In this document: one piece after another, positions 45,370-54,961 of the stretch
Position numbering within the stretch: the stretch's first letter is position 1
Layout: each line of letters starts with the position of its first letter
Source: Acinetobacter shaoyimingii
GTDB taxonomy: Bacteria > Pseudomonadota > Gammaproteobacteria > Pseudomonadales > Moraxellaceae
Direction of reading: 5' to 3'
NCBI RefSeq assembly: GCF_011578045.1
Contig: NZ_CP049801.1
Span: forward strand, 1,488,001 to 1,552,000
Length of the DNA: 64,000 nt
Position numbers and translations under genes: made by a program
Notes under the pieces: generated by a model
The model's input: the letters and a program-made list of their open reading frames with translations, nothing else
The model's database searches: none
Told to the model about the DNA's origin: nothing

Positions 45370-46893
45370 TTAACCTAAAAAGCGATAGTCTGAAGGGTTC
45401 ACTTTTAAGGTGTTTAGCCAGTATTTCCAAGTATAAGATGGCCAAAGTGCAAAGTTTTTCCCACCATCTTGTTGATACCAACTTACACAACCTGATTGCC
45501 AAACTGTGCCTTGAAACTGATCTTGTATCTTTTCATTAAATAGATCTTGAACTTGATCTTTGACTACAACAGCCTGTGTGTGGGTTCGATCGACCGTTTG
45601 TATGAGCTGTAAAATATAATTAACTTGTGACTCAATCATGAAGATCACAGAATTATGACCCAATACTGTATTTGGGCCTAACAGTTGGAAAAAATTTGGA
45701 AAACCTTTGGTACTCATACCATAGTAACTTTCAGCGCCATCTTTCCAGACTTGTTTGAGTTCCAGACCCTTTTCGCCATAACATTCAAATGATTTGAGGT
45801 AAATTCGTGGATCTGTGATAAAACCTGTGCCATAAATCAGGCAATCAATTTTACGATTTTTTCCGTCACGGCTAATGATTGAATCTTCGGTAATCTCCTG
45901 AATAGCATCGGTAACTAATTCAACATTTTGTCGGTTAAAAGTAGGAAAGTATTTGTTTGAAACCAATATTCGTTTACAACCCATGGTGTAGTTAGGGGTT
46001 AGCTTTTCAGCTACGGCTTTATCTTTAACTTGGTAGCGAATAAAAAGTTCAGCCAACTTTTGCCCGATTTTCATCATTTTGGGTTGTACAATTGGCATTA
46101 CACGAGATTCGTTTGACCAATACAGGCGTGCGCGATGTAGTTTTCGATACCAATCAAATTTTGCAAAAAGTTTTTTATCTAGATTGCTATATGCACGTTC
46201 GTCACGTGGAATAACCCAAGCGGCTGTACGCTGAAAAACGTAAAGTTGATCGACTTCAGGTGCAATTTCAGGAATGTACTGAATTGCGCTACCTCCTGTA
46301 CCAATTGAGGCGACCTTCTTACCTTGTAGTGCATAGTCATGATTCCAATGTGAAGAATGGAAAACTTCACCTTTAAATTTTTCAATACCTTTAATTTTTG
46401 GAATTTGAGGAATATGTAAAGGGCCATTTGCGAAAATTACAAATTGAGCTTCAAGCTGATCTTGCCCATTTAATACTAAATGCCATCGACAATTTTGCTC
46501 ATCATAACGAGCTGAACTAAGTTCTTGATTAAATTTGATATATTTTTTTAAATCGTAGTCTTTTATAACGCTTTGAATGTAAGAAAAAATTTCAGGTGCT
46601 TCAGCATATCTTTTACTCCAATCCGATTTTGGAACGTAAGATAATGAATACATATGAGATTGCACATCACATGCAGCACCAGGGTACTGATTTTCACGCC
46701 AAGTACCGCCTACATCATTGGCCTTTTCAATGATGACAAAATCATGAATATTTGCTTGTAAAAGACGAATGGCAGTTGCAATTCCACCAAAACCAGCGCC
46801 AATAATTGCAATTTTAACTTTCTGATTTAATGTTGAATTTTTGACTGCGTCTTGCATTTTTTTAATTTCCGTATTGTTGATATGACACATCAT
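45370..46893 (-). CDS. flavin-containing Baeyer-Villiger-type monooxygenase
   Basis: FAD- and NADPH-binding monooxygenase inserting oxygen next to a ketone or into similar substrates. FAD motif is IAIIGAGFGGIATAIRLL (near residue 30); DVGGTWRENQYPGAACDV matches class I BVMOs; the fingerprint is FKGEVFHSSHWNHD (near residue 175); the second Rossmann motif is VASIGTGGSAIQ. Length about 507. The substrate is not readable. The start may be at either of two adjacent ATGs or at the later MQDAVKN; no ribosome site decides. The operon is single-gene with a 590-bp upstream region. Confidence 0.9.
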   Translation of the reverse strand: MMCHINNTEIKKMQDAVKNSTLNQKVKIAIIGAGFGGIATAIRLLQANIHDFVIIEKANDVGGTWRENQYPGAACDVQSHMYSLSYVPKSDWSKRYAEAPEIFSYIQSVIKDYDLKKYIKFNQELSSARYDEQNCRWHLVLNGQDQLEAQFVIFANGPLHIPQIPKIKGIEKFKGEVFHSSHWNHDYALQGKKVASIGTGGSAIQYIPEIAPEVDQLYVFQRTAAWVIPRDERAYSNLDKKLFAKFDWYRKLHRARLYWSNESRVMPIVQPKMMKIGQKLAELFIRYQVKDKAVAEKLTPNYTMGCKRILVSNKYFPTFNRQNVELVTDAIQEITEDSIISRDGKNRKIDCLIYGTGFITDPRIYLKSFECYGEKGLELKQVWKDGAESYYGMSTKGFPNFFQLLGPNTVLGHNSVIFMIESQVNYILQLIQTVDRTHTQAVVVKDQVQDLFNEKIQDQFQGTVWQSGCVSWYQQDGGKNFALWPSYTWKYWLNTLKVNPSDYRFLG

Positions 46894-47483
46894 AGTGTTT
46901 TTTTTTAACTTCTAATATGGTGATAGCGACCTTTACTTTTGATATTTTCGGCAATATCCATCTTTTACTAAATCATGTACAAATGTCAGTTCAGAAAAAT
47001 TAGGCAATTGTATTTGATCTATTTTTTTGTCTATTGGGATTTAATCTGCTCATTAGAACAGATTCATCCTATGTATTGATAATTTGTAGCATCTTGAATA
47101 TATGCAATAAATGTGATCAATACATGTTCGATTTTTTGACACTTAAATCGGTATCAGTACAGATTAAATTATTTGAAATATAAAACTTTTGGCGGTTGTA
47201 AATCGTACTTATCTAAGAAAATGCTCAGAATAAGCTTTGGGCATTAAATGCTGTTTATAAACAGATAAAGTATATGAAATTTGCGTTTTATTTCACATAA
47301 ACAATTGTTTATCATGACCTTGGTCATTAAAAAATGTTGCAAATGAATGCTGGAATCATTTCCATTGCACATGAATCTGTGCTGAAATACATGTCTTCTA
47401 TGAAGATGTTAGTCCAAAGTTTTATTTAAAAAATACCGAAATTCGATATACTTTCTTCAGCCTTAAAATAGTAAACGACTTAT
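46894..47483. other. divergent control region with two palindromes
   Basis: The 590-bp region between the monooxygenase and zapE genes has no credible ORF. It is A/T-rich. Two palindromes lie 3 bases apart: AAACAATTGTTT (47299-47310) and ATGACCTTGGTCAT (47314-47327, 6-bp arms). They resemble regulator operators, but neither partner regulator is in reach. Confidence 0.55.
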
Positions 47484-48626
47484 ATGTTAGACCAAAACCT
47501 TACACACAGTACTAGTTTTACTGTTCAGTCTCCCTCGGAACGTTATGCAAAAGCAATTTCATCGGGTCAGTTTATGCCAGATGATGCCCAAGCCCAGGCT
47601 GTACATGAGCTTAATCGTACTTGGGAAGAGCTAATACATCGTTATAAATCTTCTAAAAAAGCGTTTCGTCGTTTTCGCCGTCAAACAGCACCTAAGGGCG
47701 TTTACATGTGGGGTGGTGTAGGTCGTGGTAAAACATGGTTGATGGATCAATTTTATGATGCTTTGCCATTTCGCCGAAAGACACGATTGCATTTCCATCA
47801 TTTTATGCAATTTGTTCATAAAGAATTAAATCGTAACTCTGGTCAACAAAATCCACTCGATATTGTGGCAGATCAGATTTATAAAGATGCCGTAGTAATT
47901 TGTTTTGACGAGTTCTTTGTCTCGAATGTCACTGATGCCATGATTTTGAGTGATTTATTTCAGAAGCTCTTTCAGCGTGGTATTACCTTGGTTGCAACTT
48001 CAAACATTGCACCAGATGGGCTATATAAAAACGGTATTCATCGTGATCGTTTCTTACCTGCTATTGAAATGGTGAAGAAAAATTGTGTGGTTCTAAATGT
48101 AGATGCAGGGGTAGATTATCGTTTACGTGTTTTAAAACAGGCACAACTGTTTAAATCACCATTAACCCACGATCATCAAATCTGGATCGCAAAGCGTTTT
48201 AGTGCTTTGACACAGTCACAAACAGTCAGTGATGAACCCATTATTATCAATAAACGGATTGTGGAAACACTTGGACATACTGAAGATGTGTTGTGGTGTG
48301 AGTTTTCAGAATTGTGTATGAAACCTCGTAGTCCAGCAGACTTTATTGAAATTGCCAATATTTATAATACAGTTTTGGTGAGCAATGTTCCTGATCTCAA
48401 TGACTTTTTGTCTGAAGGTACACGTCGATTTATCTATTTAGTCGATGAGTTTTATGATCGTGGTGTGAAATTACTCCTCACTTCACAGGCCAGTATTATT
48501 GAATTGTATAGTGGTGAGAAATTGGCTTTTGAAATTGAGCGTACCCGTTCACGATTACTAGAAATGCAGTCAGATGATTACCTTCAATCTGCACATCGTC
48601 ATCTGGATGCGGTTGAGTCTGCTTAA
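47484..48626 (+). CDS. zapE: cell-division ATPase ZapE (AFG1 family)
   Basis: AAA-type ATPase tied to Z-ring stability in stressed or low-oxygen cells. Walker A is YMWGGVGRGKTWLMDQFYD (near residue 75); Walker B VICFDEFFVSNVTDA; arginine-finger region ATSNIAPDGLYKNGIHRDRFLP; and YLVDEFYDRGVKLLLTSQ. Length 380 matches E. coli (375). It stands alone; an intrinsic terminator and then a pentanucleotide repeat follow. Confidence 0.95.
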   Translation: MLDQNLTHSTSFTVQSPSERYAKAISSGQFMPDDAQAQAVHELNRTWEELIHRYKSSKKAFRRFRRQTAPKGVYMWGGVGRGKTWLMDQFYDALPFRRKTRLHFHHFMQFVHKELNRNSGQQNPLDIVADQIYKDAVVICFDEFFVSNVTDAMILSDLFQKLFQRGITLVATSNIAPDGLYKNGIHRDRFLPAIEMVKKNCVVLNVDAGVDYRLRVLKQAQLFKSPLTHDHQIWIAKRFSALTQSQTVSDEPIIINKRIVETLGHTEDVLWCEFSELCMKPRSPADFIEIANIYNTVLVSNVPDLNDFLSEGTRRFIYLVDEFYDRGVKLLLTSQASIIELYSGEKLAFEIERTRSRLLEMQSDDYLQSAHRHLDAVESA

Positions 48627-48640
48627 ACTTTTCATGATTC

Positions 48641-48668
48641 AAAAAGCACTTCTCTTGAAGTGCTTTTT
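48641..48668 (+). terminator. terminator of zapE
   Basis: AAAAAGCACTTC pairs with GAAGTGCTTTTT around TCTT, 15 bases past the zapE stop, with extra T bases after it. Confidence 0.92.
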
Positions 48669-48681
48669 TTTGCTTAAATAT

Positions 48682-48746
48682 TCTTGTCTTGTCTTGTCTT
48701 GTCTTGTCTTGTCTTGTCTTGACTTGTCTTGTCTTGTCTTGTCTTG
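48682..48746. repeat. pentanucleotide microsatellite (TCTTG)8 ACTTG (TCTTG)4
   Basis: Thirteen head-to-tail 5-bp units; the ninth has a T-to-A change. It starts 14 bases after the zapE terminator and ends about 343 bases before glcB. One strand is nearly all pyrimidine with single G bases. Repeats of this size are slippage-prone; here it is noncoding, since the frames through it have no good start. Confidence 0.97.
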
Positions 48747-49089
48747 CTCAAATTTTTACTTAGATCAGCGCAATAAAAGATATTATTTGAATTGATATAA
48801 ACTTTGTTGCTAAACATTTTAATAAAGAAAATCATTGCACTTGTATCAATTTATTTACAGTTCTGAACTTAAGTCTAATGTCGGAGAGTGTTAAATTTAA
48901 ATACAGTAAAGACTGATTCTAAAAGTTGAAATAAATCATATCTCTATTGTCTGTAATATTCATCATTTAGTCTGGTGTACTAAATAAAAAATGATCATTA
49001 TTTAGCAATGTGATATTACTATTCAGCTTGGTATAAATAGGTATACTAAGGGTCTCTTGTATAAAAAGTAGCAATGATCAGGAAAGACA
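48747..49089. other. upstream region of glcB
   Basis: About 340 bases of A/T-rich DNA. Near its right end TATACT (49042-49047) could be a -10 element for glcB, without a convincing -35. GGAAA stands just before the glcB ATG. Confidence 0.5.
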
Positions 49090-51252
49090 ATGACTGCACG
49101 TATTCAAAAAGGCAAGTTAGCGATTGCTAAAGAACTTTACGATTTCATCGAAAATGAAGCATTACCAGGTACTGGTTTAGACAGTGAAACATACTGGAAA
49201 AATTTTGAACAAGTCGTTGTCGATCTTAGCCCTAAGAACAAAGCTTTATTGGCTAAGCGTGATGACATTCAAGCTAAAATTGATGAATGGCACCGCAACA
49301 ACACATTTGAATTGGGAGCTTACAAAGCTTTCCTGACAGAAATTGGCTACTTGCTACCAGAAGTAGAAGATTTTCAAATTACCACTGAAAATGTAGATGA
49401 AGAAATTGCATTATTGGCAGGTGCACAATTGGTTGTGCCAGTACGTAATGCACGTTACTGCTTAAACGCTGCTAATGCACGTTGGGGCTCACTCTATGAT
49501 GCACTTTACGGCTTCGATGTTATCTCTGAAGAAGGTGGTGCAGAGAAAGGTAAAGGCTATAACCCTGTTCGTGGTGACAAAGTTATTGCATTTGCAAAGA
49601 ATTTCTTAAATGAAACTTTCCCATTGGCAAATGGTTCACATGCTGATGCGACTCAATATGTCGTTGAAGGCAATAAGCTTGTTGTAACTTTAAAAGATGG
49701 TTCTAAAACTTCTTTAGCTAAAGAAGCTCAATTCGTTGGTTTCAATGGTGAAGCTTCAGCTCCTACAGAAATTGTATTATTGAACAATGGTCTGCACGTA
49801 ATCATTGAGATTGACGCAACCAGTCCTATTGGTAAAACTGATGCGGCTGGCGTAAAAGACTTAGTTCTTGAAGCTGCGGTAACGACTATCCAAGATTTAG
49901 AAGACTCGATTGCAGCAGTTGATGCTGAAGAAAAAGTTGAAGGCTACCGTAACTGGTTAGGTTTAATGAAAGGAACTTTGGAAGAGAAAATTGAGAAAAA
50001 CGGTAAGACCGTTACTCGTTCTTTAAACAAAGACCGTACGCATAAAAACTTAATTGGTGGCGAGACTAAACTTCATGGTCGTTCATTGATGCTCCTTCGT
50101 AATGTAGGTCATTTGATGACAAACCCTGCGATTCTTGTTGATGGTCAGGAAATCTATGAAGGCATCATGGATGCTTTGATCACACCATTGTTGTCTTTTG
50201 CAGACATTAAAGGTCAAAACGAAAACAAGAACTCTCGCAAAGGTTCAATGTATATTGTTAAACCTAAAATGCATGGTCCTGAAGAAGTGGCTTTTGCAGT
50301 AGAGTTATTTGAACGTGCTGAGCAAGCGCTTGGCTTACCTGCAAAAACTTTAAAAATCGGGATTATGGATGAAGAACGTCGTACATCTGTGAACTTGAAA
50401 AACTGTATTGCTCAAGCGAAAGATCGTACCATCTTCATCAATACAGGTTTCATGGACCGTACAGGTGATGAAATTCATACATTCATGGAAGCTGGACCAT
50501 TCGTACGTAAAGGCGAAGTGAAGTCTCAAATTTGGTTCCCAGCGTATGAAAACCGTAATGTGATGATCGGTCTTCAAACAGGTTTACGTGGTAAAGCGCA
50601 AATCGGTAAAGGCATGTGGCCAAAACCAGACATGCTTCTAGACATGTATAAAACAAAAATTGAACACCCTGAAGCAGGTGCAAGCTGTGCTTGGGTTCCA
50701 TCACCATCTGGTGCTGTCATTCATGCGATTCATTACCATCAATGTAATGTATCTGAACGCCAAAAAGAGTTACTCAATACTCCAGCATTACCGCTTGATG
50801 ATTTGTTAACACCACCTTTAGCGACAGATACTAACTGGACTGAAGAAGAAAAGACCAAAGAACTTGAAAATAACCTTCAAGGTATCCTGGGTTATGTGGT
50901 TCGTTGGGTCGATTTAGGTGTGGGTTGTTCTAAGGTTCCAGACATCAACAACGTTGGTTTGATGGAAGACCGTGCAACGCTACGTATTTCGTCTCAACAC
51001 GTTGCAAACTGGTTGCGTCACGGTGTTGTGTCTAAAGCGCAAGTGGAAGAGGTATTCCAACGCATGGCTAAAATCGTGGATGAACAAAATGCTAACGATC
51101 CTGCGTATACGCCAATGGCACCTGGTTTTGATGGTTATGCATATAAAGCTGCTTATGATTTAGTCTTTAAAGGTGCAGAACAACCATCAGGTTATACAGA
51201 GCCTTTATTGCATGCTTATCGTTTAAAATTAAAAGGTTATACAGGTGACTAA
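49090..51252 (+). CDS. glcB: malate synthase G
   Basis: Condenses glyoxylate with acetyl-CoA to malate in the glyoxylate bypass, needed for growth on acetate or fatty acids. The G form is shown by length (720; E. coli 723) and motifs: [64 protein letters not shown] (in part) and the C-terminal [18 protein letters not shown]. The N-terminus [16 protein letters not shown] is typical. It is single; isocitrate lyase is not in the window. Confidence 0.97.
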   Translation: MTARIQKGKLAIAKELYDFIENEALPGTGLDSETYWKNFEQVVVDLSPKNKALLAKRDDIQAKIDEWHRNNTFELGAYKAFLTEIGYLLPEVEDFQITTENVDEEIALLAGAQLVVPVRNARYCLNAANARWGSLYDALYGFDVISEEGGAEKGKGYNPVRGDKVIAFAKNFLNETFPLANGSHADATQYVVEGNKLVVTLKDGSKTSLAKEAQFVGFNGEASAPTEIVLLNNGLHVIIEIDATSPIGKTDAAGVKDLVLEAAVTTIQDLEDSIAAVDAEEKVEGYRNWLGLMKGTLEEKIEKNGKTVTRSLNKDRTHKNLIGGETKLHGRSLMLLRNVGHLMTNPAILVDGQEIYEGIMDALITPLLSFADIKGQNENKNSRKGSMYIVKPKMHGPEEVAFAVELFERAEQALGLPAKTLKIGIMDEERRTSVNLKNCIAQAKDRTIFINTGFMDRTGDEIHTFMEAGPFVRKGEVKSQIWFPAYENRNVMIGLQTGLRGKAQIGKGMWPKPDMLLDMYKTKIEHPEAGASCAWVPSPSGAVIHAIHYHQCNVSERQKELLNTPALPLDDLLTPPLATDTNWTEEEKTKELENNLQGILGYVVRWVDLGVGCSKVPDINNVGLMEDRATLRISSQHVANWLRHGVVSKAQVEEVFQRMAKIVDEQNANDPAYTPMAPGFDGYAYKAAYDLVFKGAEQPSGYTEPLLHAYRLKLKGYTGD

Positions 51253-51283
51253 ATCACCTAAAGTATAGTTTTTTAGTAAAAAG

Positions 51284-51306
51284 AAGCCTCTAAGGAGGCT
51301 TTTTTT
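51284..51306 (+). terminator. terminator of glcB
   Basis: AAGCCTC pairs with GAGGCTT around TAAG, followed by TTTTTT; 32 bases past the stop. Confidence 0.88.
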
Positions 51307-51445
51307 ACATCTGGCGTTTTGACAAAATATCGATAAATAATAAGAAAAAGAATCATAAAAAGATAAAATAGTTAACTAATTTCAATCATTTTGTTACATG
51401 ACAGCTGTTATTATTAAGTTTTAGTTTATTTTAGCTGTTGTGCTT

Positions 51446-52066
51446 ATGTCACAAATCTTAAAACTAGATGCTTTAAAGCAAGCACCTGTTCATCAATCTC
51501 CTTATCCATATTTTGTTGTAGAAAATGCAATTTTAGACAATGAAGTGAAATCGGTTATTCAGGATTTTCCATCGATTAAGCAAGGCGGTAGCTTTAATCT
51601 TGAAGATGTTGAAATCAAACCAAATTTCGATCGCCTTTTAAAATCAATTGATACGCCAGAATTCCGAAAAATTTTAACCGAAAAATTTGATGTAGATGTT
51701 ATGGAACATCCAATGATGATTACATTGCGTGGTCATTCACGTCAAAAAGACGGACGTATTCATACCGATTCTAAAAGTAAGTTATTAACCATCTTAATCT
51801 ATTTAAATGAATCATGGGACCATGAAACAGGTCGTTTACGTATACTTAATAATCAACATGATATGAATGATTACGTGGTAGAAATCAACTCTGGACCTGG
51901 TGATCTAGTGGCGTTTAAAGTCACTGAAAATGGTTGGCATGGGTATATTCCATATGAAGGTCAACGTCAGTCGATTCAAATTAATTTCTTAACCAGTGAT
52001 AAAGCCAATGCCAAACATCGTTTTGTACATGGTTTAAGTGCGAAATTCAAAAAACTTTTTGGTTAA
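51446..52066 (+). CDS. 2OG-Fe(II) oxygenase (prolyl-hydroxylase-like)
   Basis: Cupin-fold dioxygenase using 2-oxoglutarate and Fe(II). The metal motif HxD is in DGRIHTDSKSKLL (near residue 108), the distal His in VTENGWHGYIPYEG, and the 2OG-binding Arg/Gln in QRQSIQINF. The usual fold pattern LLTILIYLNESWDHETGRLRIL (in part) is clear. The GTG at 51440 opens the frame, but ATG 51446 is the likely start. Substrate unknown: related proteins hydroxylate small molecules or sugars/peptides in capsule and LPS loci, and none is near here. Confidence 0.83.
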   Translation: MSQILKLDALKQAPVHQSPYPYFVVENAILDNEVKSVIQDFPSIKQGGSFNLEDVEIKPNFDRLLKSIDTPEFRKILTEKFDVDVMEHPMMITLRGHSRQKDGRIHTDSKSKLLTILIYLNESWDHETGRLRILNNQHDMNDYVVEINSGPGDLVAFKVTENGWHGYIPYEGQRQSIQINFLTSDKANAKHRFVHGLSAKFKKLFG

Positions 52067-52141
52067 TGATGTAGATGTTGACTATAGATATCAGTAGATC
52101 CATATAAGATTTAAATGATTGTCTAGATCATCAGTTAAAAC

Positions 52142-52196
52142 CTTGAATCACGAGCGTGGGATTCAAGTTAAAAAGCCTCCTTTGGGGGCTTTTTTG
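52142..52196 (+). terminator. hairpin plus terminator after the oxygenase
   Basis: A first hairpin (52142-52167, CTTGAATC/GATTCAAG) is followed by a second, AAAAGCCTCC paired with GGGGGCTTTT (one G:T mismatch), ending in TTTTTT. Confidence 0.8.
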
Positions 52197-52307
52197 TTTT
52201 TATTTGTTCTTTCAATAAGTCTGTGCACATAAATTTAGGCTGAAAGACTAGAAGCACAGTGAAAATCGAATTACATTGAATGTAGACATGATGAAGGATG
52301 CAATAGG

Positions 52308-53750
52308 ATGAGTGCTTATCAATTTTTAAATGAGTTGTATATATCGGGTAAGTGGACAGTCGGTTCATCGTCACATGTAATCAATGATATCAATCCTTTT
52401 AATCAAGACCATATTCTTACATTGAATTCAGCCAATCAAGATGATGTTGATTTGGCGTATCAGGCTGCGGCAGATGCTTTTAAAGTATGGGCAAATTCTG
52501 CAGCTCAATCACGTGTTGAATGTATTGAGCGCGTGATTCAGATCATCACTGCTAGACGAGAAGAAATGATTGATTTACTGATCAGTGAATCTGGTAGTAC
52601 GCGGTTAAAAGCCAATATCGAGGTCGATGCTGTTTTAGCCATTTCAAAAGAAGCAGCGACATTTCCACATCGATTAATACCTGAAATGCTTGAATCTAAA
52701 AACCCGCATCGCAAAAGTTGGGTCTATAAACAGGCCTTAGGTGTCATCGCGGTGATTAGCCCATGGAATTTTCCATTTCATTTGAGTATGAGATCGGTTG
52801 TAACAGCAATTGCAATTGGAAACACTGTGGTTCTAAAGCCTGCAAGTGATACTCCAATCACAGGTGGTTTGTTGTTGGCCAAGCTATTTGCTGAAGCAGG
52901 CTTGCCTGAAGGTGTATTGAATGTGGTGACAGGTGCTGGTGGTGAAATTGGTGATTATTTTGTACAGCATCCAGTGCCTAAAATGATTTCATTTACGGGA
53001 TCAACTGAGGTCGGTAAAAGAGTGGGCGAATTGGCTGTTGGCGGTCAACATTTAAAACGAGTGGCTTTGGAATTGGGGGGGAATGCACCTTTGGTGGTTT
53101 TAGATGATGCAGATCTGGATTTGGCTGTAGAACTTACAGTTATGGGGCGTTTTCTGCATCAAGGGCAAATTTGTATGAGCACCAACCGTGTCATTGTAGA
53201 TGCTCAGATTTATGATGAATTTGTCAATAAACTGAAAGTGCGTGTTCAAGGAATCGCCTATGGTGATCCAAATTCCGCACAAACTTTAATTGGTCCTATC
53301 ATCAATCAAGACCAAGTACACAGAATTGAACAACTCATTCAAACAGCCAAAAATGATGGAAGTCAGTTGCTGTATGGTGGTGAAATTCATGGCAACGTCG
53401 TTCCTCCGCATATTTTTATTGATGTAGATCCTCAATCATCATTGGCACAACAAGAGACTTTTGGACCTGTACTTCCTATCATTAAAGCAAATGATGAAGC
53501 ACATGCCTTAGCACTCGCAAATGACACTGAATTTGGTTTAGCCAGTGCGGTTTGTACATCAAATCGAGAACGAGGGCTACAGTTCGCTTTAGCAGTAGAT
53601 GCAGGTATGACGCACATCAATGCAATCAGTGTTGCTGATGATCCAACAGCGCCTTTTGGAGGAGAAAAAAATTCAGGCCTAGGACGTTTCAATGGGCAGT
53701 GGATTTTAGATGAATTTAGTCGCACGCATTGGATTAGCGTAAATGACTAA
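52308..53750 (+). CDS. NAD(P)-dependent aldehyde dehydrogenase
   Basis: Oxidises aldehydes to acids. The cofactor/active-site motifs are VISPWNFPFHLSMR, VLKPASDTPITGG, FTGSTEVGKRVG, LELGGNAPLVVLDDADLD (general base Glu) and the nucleophile Cys in FLHQGQICMSTNRV. The C-terminal part has FGPVLPIIKANDEAHALALAND (in part) and PFGGEKNSGLGRF. Closest by eye to benzaldehyde/vanillin dehydrogenases. Length 480 is typical. AAGGA lies 9 bases before the ATG. The SRAP gene follows 47 bases later on the same strand and may be co-transcribed. Confidence 0.9.
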   Translation: MSAYQFLNELYISGKWTVGSSSHVINDINPFNQDHILTLNSANQDDVDLAYQAAADAFKVWANSAAQSRVECIERVIQIITARREEMIDLLISESGSTRLKANIEVDAVLAISKEAATFPHRLIPEMLESKNPHRKSWVYKQALGVIAVISPWNFPFHLSMRSVVTAIAIGNTVVLKPASDTPITGGLLLAKLFAEAGLPEGVLNVVTGAGGEIGDYFVQHPVPKMISFTGSTEVGKRVGELAVGGQHLKRVALELGGNAPLVVLDDADLDLAVELTVMGRFLHQGQICMSTNRVIVDAQIYDEFVNKLKVRVQGIAYGDPNSAQTLIGPIINQDQVHRIEQLIQTAKNDGSQLLYGGEIHGNVVPPHIFIDVDPQSSLAQQETFGPVLPIIKANDEAHALALANDTEFGLASAVCTSNRERGLQFALAVDAGMTHINAISVADDPTAPFGGEKNSGLGRFNGQWILDEFSRTHWISVND

Positions 53751-53797
53751 TGTGAATGGATTGAAGTAAATATTGAAGTAAATAGAGGGGGATAATC

Positions 53798-54463
53798 ATG
53801 TGCGCAAATTATAAACCAATCACACTGCAACAGATCGCAGAGCTGGGTTTGCCTGAAATTCCATTTGCGTATCCTGAAGAAGTTTTTCCTCTTTTTTTGA
53901 CGCCACTCTTATTCGAAAGTGAGCAAGGGTTAGAATGGCGATTGGTTAATTTCGGATTGGTACCCAAATGGGCGACAGATTTGGACATAGCTAAACGCAC
54001 GTATAATGCACGAAATGAAACACTGCATGAAAAAAGAAGTTTTCATGAGGCTTTAGAAAAATTCAAGTTCGGTGTGATACCTGTGACTGAATTTTATGAA
54101 GCAAAATATGTACGTGGAAAAGCGCAACGTTGGGGGGTAAGACGTAAAGATGGTAAAGCCTTTTATATTGCAGCGTTATATGAAATTACTAAAATTCAGG
54201 ATCAAGTTATTCGATCAGCAACAATGCTGACTATGAATGCAATAGATCATGAAATGATGAAAGAATTCCATGAGCCGGGTGATGTCAAACGATCAGTTAT
54301 TATTATTCCAGATTATCGTTTATTAGAGTGGTTAAGTTTAAAAAGTGTAGACATTCAAACTTTTGTCCAAGGGTTCCCAGTAAATGAGTTTGAATGTTTT
54401 TATTGCCCCAAAACAAAACTATCGAAAGACTCACCCCAACTTAATATTTTCGATTCCTTATAA
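53798..54463 (+). CDS. SRAP-domain protein (YedK/HMCES family), variant active site
   Basis: Family that forms a thiazolidine crosslink with abasic sites through Cys2 to protect single-stranded DNA. Cys2 is present (MCANYKP), as are the NARNETL and VTEFYEA catalytic regions and VPKWATDL. The usual HxRMP near residue 160 is changed: the His remains in EFHEPGDVKRSVIII but RMP is lost and the spacing is longer. Length 221 as in E. coli. GAGGGGG is before the ATG. A different subfamily is likely, so crosslinking activity is less certain. Confidence 0.82.
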   Translation: MCANYKPITLQQIAELGLPEIPFAYPEEVFPLFLTPLLFESEQGLEWRLVNFGLVPKWATDLDIAKRTYNARNETLHEKRSFHEALEKFKFGVIPVTEFYEAKYVRGKAQRWGVRRKDGKAFYIAALYEITKIQDQVIRSATMLTMNAIDHEMMKEFHEPGDVKRSVIIIPDYRLLEWLSLKSVDIQTFVQGFPVNEFECFYCPKTKLSKDSPQLNIFDSL

Positions 54464-54496
54464 TATTGTTGATCTATTATTATAATTGATAAGGAA

Positions 54497-54961
54497 TTAG
54501 TGCGATAAATTTTTGAAAATATGTTTGAGTGATTCCATCATTTTTTCAATTTGAAGTGGTGTCAAACCATCAAACGATTGTTCTAAAACAACGGTCATTA
54601 GATCATTAATTTTAACTGTCATATCTTTACCCGCTTGGGTTAAGACAACACGAGTAATACGTGCATCGTTTTCACAAGAATAGGTATCTACAAGACCTTC
54701 TTCTTTTAAACGATAAACGATTTTCGTCGTGGTCGACATTTTAGAAACAATCATTTCTGATAAATCTGAAACACTTGCATCAGGTTTAGCATTTAAGGCC
54801 AACAAAATGCGTCGTCTTGAATTATCGACTCCGTATTTTTTAAGTACATGATCTACGTTTAAAACATATTGCGAATGTACTTGAGTCACCCAAAAAAAAG
54901 GAAAGTTTTCCAAGTTAGAATTATCTACGGAAGGTAGAAATTTTGTATACTTTTTTGACAT
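54497..54961 (-). CDS. MarR-family transcriptional regulator
   Basis: Winged-helix dimer regulator, 154 residues. The HTH is in DASVSDLSEMIVSKMSTTTKIVYRLKEEGLV (near residue 75, in part) and the wing DARITRVVLTQAGKDM. The frame extends to 55048, but AAGGA stands 8 bases before ATG 54961 and the extra 29 residues look unlike a protein start. MarR proteins often sense phenolic compounds; its target is unknown. The neighbour aldehyde dehydrogenase converges from the other side, so a link is only a guess. Confidence 0.86.
   Translation of the reverse strand: MSKKYTKFLPSVDNSNLENFPFFWVTQVHSQYVLNVDHVLKKYGVDNSRRRILLALNAKPDASVSDLSEMIVSKMSTTTKIVYRLKEEGLVDTYSCENDARITRVVLTQAGKDMTVKINDLMTVVLEQSFDGLTPLQIEKMMESLKHIFKNLSH

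Noticed and set aside
48682-48746. Possible CRISPR array
   Set aside because: Units are 5 bp with no spacers and there are no cas genes.
48574-48795. 73-codon ORF through the TCTTG repeat
   Set aside because: Its repeat-driven Cys-Leu-Val-Leu-Ser sequence, overlap with the zapE end and terminator, and lack of a ribosome site point to chance.
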